Below are positions 7,448-15,611 of a stretch of 15,611 nt of DNA, one piece after another; position 1 is the first letter of the stretch, and every line of letters begins with the position of its first letter. Source of the DNA: a bacterium (GTDB taxonomy: Bacteria > Elusimicrobiota > Elusimicrobia > UBA1565 > UBA9628); NCBI GenBank assembly GCA_021796015.1, contig JAJYOT010000044.1:1-15611 (forward strand), read 5' to 3'. Made by a program: the position numbers and the translations under genes. Below the pieces are notes generated by a model. The model made no database searches, had not been told where the DNA came from, and saw nothing but the letters and a program-made list of their open reading frames with translations.

Positions 7448-8823
7448 AAACAAGCCCCTTGGGGTTCGGCGTCCTCGATATCAATAATCCCCCCATGCCT
7501 TGAAATGACTTTTTCGCATAAGGCCAACCCTAAACCCACATTTCCAATATGACGCTTCACATCTTTTTGAAAGAATTTTTTAAAAATATCCTTGCGAGCT
7601 TCTTTGGGAATACCGGGTCCCGAGTCAGAGACATTGACGCGGACTCCCTTGGGATGTTTTGAAATGGACAGTTGGATCGCGCCCCCGGACGGAGTGTGTT
7701 CAATTGCGTTGTAAATCAAATTATCCAAAACTCGTCTCAATAAAATAGGTTCCCCTAAAACCGGGGGAGGGGCTTTTGAGAGAGGCATCAGGGAAATGGT
7801 TTGGCCGCGAGATTTGGCCACTAAATCAAAATCTCTTTGCGCGGCAATCGCCATCGCCCCGAGATCCACGAAAACGGCGTTTTGAATATCAGATTTTTCC
7901 TCCATCTTGGCCAACTGTAAGACGTCTTCCACCATTCGGTGAAGGCGTTCCATGGAAGAATGAATCAATTTAAAAGTCTTCTCTAAGATGAGCCAATCCT
8001 TGGGGGCTAATTTTTCGGAAACCTCCTCATTAATAAACGTAATCCCGGCTCTCATAACGGTAATCGGGCTCTTAAAATCGTGAACCAACATCGCAGCCAG
8101 TTCCGCTTTTTCAGTTTCTAGTTCTCTCCGACGCCGAATTTCTTTTTTCAGAGAACTCCCCAGCAAATTAAAAGCCTCCGTCAAGCGCCAGGCCTCGTCT
8201 TTGATTTTCCCGTCCATTTTTATGGGCTTAAAATTTTCCGGAGCCTTAGCTAAGGACTCAATTCTTGGGACCAATCGTTCAAGGCGAAAGCCCAACCATG
8301 TTCCCATTAGCCATGCGCTTATAATAATGGCTAGAAAAGCCATCACTCCTGAAGCAATCGCTTGAGCTTGGACGCGGCGCAAACTATTTTCGACAGAATC
8401 AATATGGAAAGAAACAAGCAATTTCCCCCAATGATTTTTCGGCAATCTTAACGAAGATTCCAGATCATAAAAACCGTCCGAACACTTCGACATAGGAAGC
8501 CCTGGATGAGGAACTCGGGCGAGCCACTCTCTCTCATCCGATCTTTTTAATAGATATTTATCGCGATTGTCCATTATGGAAATTGAGGCGATCCCCGCTT
8601 GACGAATCATATCTCCTAAATATTTTTCAACTTGTTTCCAGCGACCCCTCATCACGCTTTTTTGGATTAAGACATTGATGGACTCCTGTTCGGAACGCGC
8701 CATATTCTCCGACAGAAGAAAGGACTCTCGTCTAACCGACAAGATATATAGATATTGAAAGCCGGCCGTCAAGATAAGACCGTAGAATGAAAAGATAAGA
8801 ACTAAGCGAACGCTGAGACTCAT
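7414..8823 (-). CDS. Membrane sensor histidine kinase
   Basis: A 469-residue two-component sensor kinase. A first membrane segment is at about residues 6-29, a sensor region of about 125 residues follows (30-155, probably outside the membrane), and a second membrane segment is at about 157-180. A HAMP-like linker (about 180-235) leads to the dimerisation helix with H-box AAMLVHDFKSPITVM and phospho-acceptor H248. The ATPase domain has the N-box LDNLIYNAIEHTP (N368, N372), G1 DSGPGIP (400-406), an F-box KKFF and G2 VGLGLALCEKVISRHGG (429-445). All catalytic boxes look intact. Its ATG overlaps the stop of the upstream CpaF-like ATPase gene by 4 nt (ATGA), so the two are co-translated. No response regulator is adjacent. 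The signal it senses cannot be read from the sequence. Confidence 0.93.
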   Translation of the reverse strand: MSLSVRLVLIFSFYGLILTAGFQYLYILSVRRESFLLSENMARSEQESINVLIQKSVMRGRWKQVEKYLGDMIRQAGIASISIMDNRDKYLLKRSDEREWLARVPHPGLPMSKCSDGFYDLESSLRLPKNHWGKLLVSFHIDSVENSLRRVQAQAIASGVMAFLAIIISAWLMGTWLGFRLERLVPRIESLAKAPENFKPIKMDGKIKDEAWRLTEAFNLLGSSLKKEIRRRRELETEKAELAAMLVHDFKSPITVMRAGITFINEEVSEKLAPKDWLILEKTFKLIHSSMERLHRMVEDVLQLAKMEEKSDIQNAVFVDLGAMAIAAQRDFDLVAKSRGQTISLMPLSKAPPPVLGEPILLRRVLDNLIYNAIEHTPSGGAIQLSISKHPKGVRVNVSDSGPGIPKEARKDIFKKFFQKDVKRHIGNVGLGLALCEKVISRHGGIIDIEDAEPQGACFYFILPEAREA

Positions 8824-9872
8824 GAATTCTCAAAGAAATTCATAGGCGGTTCAAAACCTTGACTCCTGAGTTGATCGTAAAATTTAGGCCTTAAACCCGT
8901 ACTCCTAAGGGATACTGAAAGTCCTTCCGGGGATTTGCGAACATCAGCCGAAAACAATTCCGAGAGAGTGATATTATCTAATTCCATTCCGGTCACCTCA
9001 GCAACGGAAATAACTCGCCTTTTTCCATCCGCAAGTCTGGACATGAAAACAATCAGGTCAATCGCGGTCGCTATTTGAGACCGAACGGCTCTGAGCGGCA
9101 TATCAAGGCCCGCCATTAAAACCAAGGTTTCAAGCCTCGTTAAGACCTCGCGAGAAGAGCTTGCGTGTAGAGTAGTCAACAAACCGTCTTGCCCCACGTT
9201 CATCGCTCCCAACATATCAGCCGCTTCCGGCCCGCGACATTCGCCTACAATGAGGCGATCGGGTCTCATCCGAAGCGTGTTAATAACCAGTTCTCGAAGC
9301 GTGATATCAGGAAGTCCTTTTTGGTCGGAAATCCGCGTCCTTAAATACATGACATGCGGCTGTGGGAGAGTCAGTTCAGGAGTATCTTCTAAAATTAAAA
9401 TCCTCTCTTGGGGAGGTAAATAAGCCGCTAGGGCGTTGAGGAGAGTTGTCTTTCCGGAGCTAGTGCCCCCGCAGATCATGATGTTTTTCCGCAGTTGAAC
9501 GGCGTAAACAAGAAAATGAGCGCAAGAGGCGCTTAAAGTTTTAAAACCCACCATCTCTTCAATTGAAGGTCGCTTATGCGGCCGCTTACGAACCGTCAAA
9601 ACAAGGGATTTAACGATGGGGCTTGTCATCGCATGAATTCGGGAGCCGTCATTTCCCACTAAGTCGGCGTAAGGCCTTTGAGGAGTTAACGCCGCCATTC
9701 CAGCTATGGACTTAAGGACTTCCAGGCGTTCAGTCTCAGAAAGCAGAAGGGAAGTTCTTTCAACGTAAGGCTGGCCCGAACGTTCAACATAAACCGCGCC
9801 GTCTTCGTTGACCATAATTTCAATAACGGTATCCAGAATCATTAATTTTAAAAATTCTTCCACTGCGCTCAT
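8820..9872 (-). CDS. CpaF/TadA-type secretion ATPase (type II/IV secretion superfamily), short N-terminus
   Basis: These hexameric ATPases power Flp/Tad pili and related secretion systems from the cytoplasmic face of the membrane. The 350 residues start with a short version of the N-terminal domain (IEIMVNEDGAVYVERSG, 17-33; DGSRIHAMTSP, 75-85), followed by Walker A GGTSSGKT (135-142), the Asp box ILILEDTPEL (158-167), Walker B DRLIVGECRG with E211, and the His box LLTTLHA with H236. CpaF proteins are usually 400-480 residues; the extra N-terminal helical region is missing, so VirB11/TrbB relatives are an alternative. GGAG lies 2-3 nt before ATG 9872 (complement), with AGGA slightly further upstream. 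It leads a two-gene operon with the histidine kinase and diverges from dnaA. No platform protein, pilin or prepilin peptidase is in the window, so its partners must be elsewhere. Confidence 0.88.
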   Translation of the reverse strand: MSAVEEFLKLMILDTVIEIMVNEDGAVYVERSGQPYVERTSLLLSETERLEVLKSIAGMAALTPQRPYADLVGNDGSRIHAMTSPIVKSLVLTVRKRPHKRPSIEEMVGFKTLSASCAHFLVYAVQLRKNIMICGGTSSGKTTLLNALAAYLPPQERILILEDTPELTLPQPHVMYLRTRISDQKGLPDITLRELVINTLRMRPDRLIVGECRGPEAADMLGAMNVGQDGLLTTLHASSSREVLTRLETLVLMAGLDMPLRAVRSQIATAIDLIVFMSRLADGKRRVISVAEVTGMELDNITLSELFSADVRKSPEGLSVSLRSTGLRPKFYDQLRSQGFEPPMNFFENS

Positions 9873-9924
9873 TCTCCAATCCTATCACATTCAGCCACGG
9901 TTTAGTCTTGTTTGCAATTTGAGT

Positions 9925-9953
9925 TTGACTCTCGTCGAGAAATGAGATAAGAT
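9925..9953 (+). promoter_or_regulatory. Possible promoter upstream of dnaA
   Basis: TTGACT (9925-9930, five of six) and TAAGAT (9948-9953, four of six) are 17 bp apart and face dnaA. The predicted start near 9960 would give a leader of about 158 nt. The hairpin at 9961-9987 would sit at the very 5' end of that RNA, which makes the arrangement odd. The wider gap 9873-10117 contains no open reading frame that I can support. Confidence 0.35.
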
Positions 9954-9960
9954 AAAGGTA

Positions 9961-9998
9961 AGGAATGCGCTGATATCTCGCATTCCTGTTTCTTTTTT
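9961..9998 (+). terminator. Hairpin with T-run, terminator-like, ahead of dnaA
   Basis: AGGAATGCG (9961-9969) pairs perfectly with CGCATTCCT (9979-9987) over nine bp around a nine-nt loop, followed by GTTTCTTTTTT (9988-9998). On the plus strand this is a textbook Rho-independent terminator shape; the reverse strand lacks a T-run after the stem. No gene upstream reads in this direction (the neighbour at 9872 is on the minus strand), so it may attenuate dnaA leader transcription or block stray antisense transcripts. Confidence 0.6.
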
Positions 9999-10038
9999 AC
10001 AAAATGATAGGGGTTGTTTTAGGAGCCGCTTTTTGAGC

Positions 10039-10099
10039 AATTTATTAAATAAAAAGTTTTTATATTTTAAAGATAATTTAATATTTAATTTTTTAAATT
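10039..10099. other. AT-rich block upstream of dnaA (possible DNA unwinding element)
   Basis: Sixty-one bases contain only two G/C. The block ends about 18 bp before a perfect DnaA box on the dnaA start codon. Such blocks commonly act as unwinding elements in origins, or can simply hold a promoter; I could not pick a convincing -35/-10 pair in it. Confidence 0.5.
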
Positions 10100-10116
10100 C
10101 ACATAGGTGGAAAACC

Positions 10117-10125
10117 TGTGGATAA
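10117..10125 (+). promoter_or_regulatory. Perfect DnaA box on the dnaA start codon
   Basis: TGTGGATAA matches the consensus DnaA box at all nine positions. It covers the GTG start codon (10118-10120) and the next two codons of dnaA. A Shine-Dalgarno-like AGGTGG (10105-10110) sits 7 nt upstream of the start. DnaA binding here could help organise the origin or block its own gene; both are inferred. Confidence 0.75.
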
Positions 10126-11485
10126 CTTACAATTAACCGCTTTATGGTCTCAAACGATTGAAGAACTCCGGGGCGAGATTGGCAACGAACAGGCCGATCT
10201 CTGGCTTCAACCCATCGAACTCATTAACCTCGATTGCGGAATTCTGCGTTTAAAGGTTCCTAATAAATACTTTTCTGATTGGATTAAAAAAAATTATCAA
10301 AAAAAGATTCTGGATTCCTTTAAAAAAAATTCAGAACCCGTGTCTTCTATTGATTACGATTACGACTTAACCAAGGATATTAAAAATAGTGTTCTTGAAA
10401 CCGATCCTATTTCAGAACCAAGCGCCCAATACGATTTTAGAGTCAGCGAGTTAAACCCGAAGTATACTTTCTCGACTTTTGTCGTGGGGGCGTCTAATCG
10501 TTTTGCCCATGCCACCGCTGAAGCGATCGTGAAAAAACCGGGAACCCAATATAACCCCTTCGTTATTTATGGCGGGGTGGGTCTTGGGAAAACGCATCTC
10601 ATGCATGCCATAGGGCACGCCTTAAGAAAGGAAAATCCTTTTTCCCGAGTCCTTTATACGACCTCTGAACAGTTCGTCAATGAATACATAAAATGCATTG
10701 CCGATAACACTCCTGAAAAATTTAGAAACAAATATCGAAATTTAGATTGCCTTTTAATAGATGATCTTCAATTTCTCATTGCCAAGGAAAAAAGCGAAGA
10801 GGAATTCTTTCATACTTTTAATGCGCTCCTCAACGCCAATAAGCAACTCGTGATCTCCTCCGATCGATCTCCTAAAGAAATGACTCTTTATGAAAAACGC
10901 TTAATTTCAAGGTTGGAATGGGGGGTCATCGCTGATATCAAAATTCCGGATATAGAAACGCGTATCGCGATTCTAAGAAAAAAAGCCGATCTTGAAGGTT
11001 TTTTTGTTCCTGATGATGTTATTTCATTTCTTTCCAGCTCCATTAAAACCAACGTCCGCGCATTGGAAGGGGCCTTGATTCGACTTAAAGCCTTTTCACT
11101 GGCGACGGGAAACCCCCTTTCTATTGATTATGCGAAAGATATTTTAAAAGACACCATCAGCTCTGAAAACCCTTCTTCGGTCTCGCCTGAGACAATTCAA
11201 AGAGTCGTCGCTTATAAATATTCAGTGGATGTTAAGGATTTAAAAGGAAACCAGCGCTATGCCTCTATTTCCACTCCAAGACAAGTGGCCATGTATCTAT
11301 GTTGCACAATGACGGATATGTCTCTTAAAGATATCGGGCGAGTTTTTGGAGGAAAAGATCATACGACGGTTTTGCACGCTCGGGATAAAATTCGGAAAAA
11401 AGTCGAAGAAGACCCTTTTTTCCTGGAAATGATTAACAAACTTCAATCCGATATAAAAACGGTTGAGGATAAAAAATTTGATTAA
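10118..11485 (+). CDS. dnaA: Chromosomal replication initiator protein DnaA
   Basis: DnaA binds DnaA boxes at oriC, oligomerises with ATP and melts the origin. The 455 residues carry domain I (about 1-72, helicase/partner interaction), a variable acidic linker (about 73-108), AAA+ domain III starting near LNPKYTFSTFVVG, with Walker A GGVGLGKT (152-159), Walker B LLIDD (212-216) and the SSDRSPKEM / KRLISRLEWG sensor and box VII region, and domain IV with the PRQVAMYLC helix and signature GGKDHTTVLHA. The usual GGRDHTTV carries K in place of R, a conservative change. Length is normal. The start is GTG 10118, supported by AGGTGG upstream and an opening domain I sequence. The start codon lies inside a perfect DnaA box, and further boxes follow the gene. 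It is first in the dnaA-dnaN-dciA-gyrB row. Confidence 0.98.
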   Translation: MDNLQLTALWSQTIEELRGEIGNEQADLWLQPIELINLDCGILRLKVPNKYFSDWIKKNYQKKILDSFKKNSEPVSSIDYDYDLTKDIKNSVLETDPISEPSAQYDFRVSELNPKYTFSTFVVGASNRFAHATAEAIVKKPGTQYNPFVIYGGVGLGKTHLMHAIGHALRKENPFSRVLYTTSEQFVNEYIKCIADNTPEKFRNKYRNLDCLLIDDLQFLIAKEKSEEEFFHTFNALLNANKQLVISSDRSPKEMTLYEKRLISRLEWGVIADIKIPDIETRIAILRKKADLEGFFVPDDVISFLSSSIKTNVRALEGALIRLKAFSLATGNPLSIDYAKDILKDTISSENPSSVSPETIQRVVAYKYSVDVKDLKGNQRYASISTPRQVAMYLCCTMTDMSLKDIGRVFGGKDHTTVLHARDKIRKKVEEDPFFLEMINKLQSDIKTVEDKKFD

Positions 11486-11642
11486 AAAGATGGGGATAAA
11501 CTGTTTCATCGCCAAAAAATTCGTTGATAAAAAAATTTTTGTGAATACTGTGGATAAAAACCCTCTTCCAACCCCAAAAAATAATTTTTATTTTTTATTT
11601 AATTTAAAAGAGAATTTTTATTTTTTAAAGAAGTTATCCACC
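11464..11642. other. Probable oriC segment between dnaA and dnaN
   Basis: Four box-like sequences in the same orientation: TGAGGATAA (11464-11472, eight of nine, in the dnaA 3' end), TGGGGATAA (11491-11499, eight of nine), CGTTGATAA (11522-11530, seven of nine) and TGTGGATAA (11549-11557, perfect), starting 27, 31 and 27 bp apart. They are followed by an AT-rich block (11576-11632, three G/C in 57 bases) and a reversed TTATCCACC (11634-11642, eight of nine). Boxes, an AT-rich unwinding element and the dnaA-dnaN position together fit oriC. The gap 11486-11665 holds no supported gene. Confidence 0.75.
11583..11627 (+). repeat. 15-bp perfect direct repeat in the AT-rich block
   Basis: AATTTTTATTTTTTA occurs at 11583-11597 and again at 11613-11627, offset by exactly 30 bp (about three helical turns). 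It lies in the AT-rich part of the likely origin, between the DnaA boxes and the reversed box. In AT-rich DNA such a match is easier by chance, but the length and integer-turn offset are notable. Confidence 0.6.
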
Positions 11643-11665
11643 AAAACCAGGCCCTTAATAAGAAT

Positions 11666-12795
11666 ATGACTATGAAAATAATATGCAATAAAAATGACTT
11701 AGTGGATGGAATTCAAACTATTCAGGCGGGTTTATCTAGCCGAACGACTCTTCCGATACTTATGAATTTTCTCTTGGAGACAGAAAATTCTTCTTTAAAA
11801 CTAACCGCCACGGACTTGGAAATTGGGGTCAGACACTACGTGAACGCAAAAATTGAAAACACCGGAAGCATTGCGGTTCCCGCGAAAAAATTTTCTGAAA
11901 TGCTTCATAGTTTCCCTGAAGGCCAAAACGTTTCCTTGAACATTGATTCAAACGGGAAACTTTCATTAAGATGTGGAAGGTCTTATTTTTTAATTTCTGG
12001 AAGCCCTAAAAATGAATATCCGGTTTTTCCAAGTATCAATAAAGAAAAAACTTTCAACGTTTTAGCTCAGCCGATTATCGATATGATCTCAAAAACCTTG
12101 TTTTCCACTTCTCTCCCCGAGGTTAATCATGTTTTAAGCGGGGTTTTTTGGTCCGCGGAAAAGGGAAAATTAGATATGATTGCGACTGATGGCCGAAGGT
12201 TGGCTATCAGTTCTCAAGAGGCTCTTCCAAAAGAAGTCAATTTTCAGTCTATTATTCCGCATAAAACCCTTTCCGAGTTCTTAAGACTCGCCTCTCTTCA
12301 TAAAATAGATTCTGATCCATCTAAAAAAATTAAAATCACGATTACGGAAAACCAAATCGTTTTTGAATTTAATCAAACGACTCTTTTGTCTCGGTTAGTC
12401 AGTGGAACTTTTCCAAATTATAAAAGGGTGATACCGGAAAAGACAGATTTTTCTATCACGGCCAACACCTCTGATTTATTGACCTCCACTAAAAGAGCCG
12501 CCTTATGCGTGGGAGATCGCGGGGGAACCGTGTCTTATTCTTTAAATACAGAGACTTTAAAAATTTCAGCGACCAGCCCCTATTCAGAATATGATGATGA
12601 ACTCCCAATAAAATATAATGGAAATAAGTTTGACGTCGCTTTTAACCCCGCGTTTATGGTTGAAGCCTTAAAAAGAATTGATTCAGAATCGGTTAAGATG
12701 AGTTTTACGACCCCCTCAAATCCGGTTCGTATTGAGCCGGAAAAAGGAAAAGATTATTTCTTTATTATTATGCCCATGAGAGTTGAGGTGGCAGC

Positions 12796-12799
<4 letters not shown>
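11666..12799 (+). CDS. dnaN: DNA polymerase III sliding clamp, beta subunit
   Basis: DnaN forms a ring dimer around DNA that tethers polymerase III and binds many repair and replication partners. The 377 residues show three clamp domains: an N-terminal domain with SRTTLPILMNFLLET and ATDLEIGVRH, a middle domain containing VNHVLSGVFW and MIATDGRRLAISS, and a C-terminal domain ending in the partner-binding pocket segment FIIMPMRVEVAA. Length is usual (about 365-380). ATG 11666 or ATG 11672 may be the start (the latter gives MKIICNKNDL, the more usual opening); no clear Shine-Dalgarno separates them. The likely origin lies directly upstream, so DnaA binding may influence transcription. The stop overlaps the following dciA start by 4 nt. 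Confidence 0.97.

Positions 12800-15611
<2,812 letters not shown>

Noticed and set aside
9873..9924. Promoter for the ATPase-kinase operon in the minus strand (TTGCAA and a weak -10)
   Set aside because: The possible -10 matches only three of six bases at the correct spacing, too weak to call.
11463..11669. 68-aa plus-strand frame through the dnaA-dnaN gap
   Set aside because: Low-complexity AT-rich translation with no motif; the DNA is better explained as origin sequence.

Overview
This window looks like bacterial chromosome around the replication origin. It carries an ordinary housekeeping gene set and no tRNA, rRNA, insertion sequence, prophage or CRISPR array that I could see. No marker fixes the phylum. 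A GyrB with the long insert after the TOPRIM domain, a DciA-type (DUF721) helicase loader and a large GT-C-like membrane protein would suit an uncultivated lineage such as Omnitrophota or Elusimicrobiota. That is a guess at low confidence.

Left part (1-5055): the 5' two-thirds of recG (minus strand) diverges with no gap from rpmB (plus). rpmB overlaps a polytopic membrane protein gene, which converges on a rel/spoT gene with a 26-nt overlap. The Rel protein is short: it ends just after its TGS domain and has an unusual synthetase motif. A good sigma70-type promoter in the rel/yggU gap drives yggU (DUF167), which is followed by a long, stable hairpin.

Middle (5056-9872): pyk, cutA and maf form a tight plus-strand cluster with 4-nt and 1-nt overlaps. 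Converging on it is a two-gene minus-strand operon: a CpaF/TadA-type secretion ATPase followed, with a 4-nt overlap, by a membrane histidine kinase. No response regulator or pilus gene accompanies them in the window.

Right part (9873-15611): a 245-bp divergent intergenic region leads to dnaA, dnaN, dciA and gyrB (gyrB runs off the end; it lacks perhaps 25 residues). recF, often found between dnaN and gyrB, is absent here. Perfect DnaA boxes (TGTGGATAA) lie on the dnaA start codon and in the dnaA-dnaN gap. The gap also holds imperfect boxes, an AT-rich block with a 15-bp direct repeat, and a reverse box. A second AT-rich block lies just upstream of dnaA. I read this as a bipartite oriC flanking dnaA.

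The genes work together as follows: DnaA opens the origin, DciA is expected to help load the replicative helicase, DnaN clamps the polymerase, gyrase relieves supercoils, and RecG rescues stalled forks. The remaining genes cover ribosome assembly, the stringent response, glycolysis, nucleotide-pool sanitation and a signalling/secretion pair. The less ordinary signals are the origin architecture, the hairpin/U-tract element ahead of dnaA, the ATPase-kinase operon, and the shortened Rel with its altered motif.
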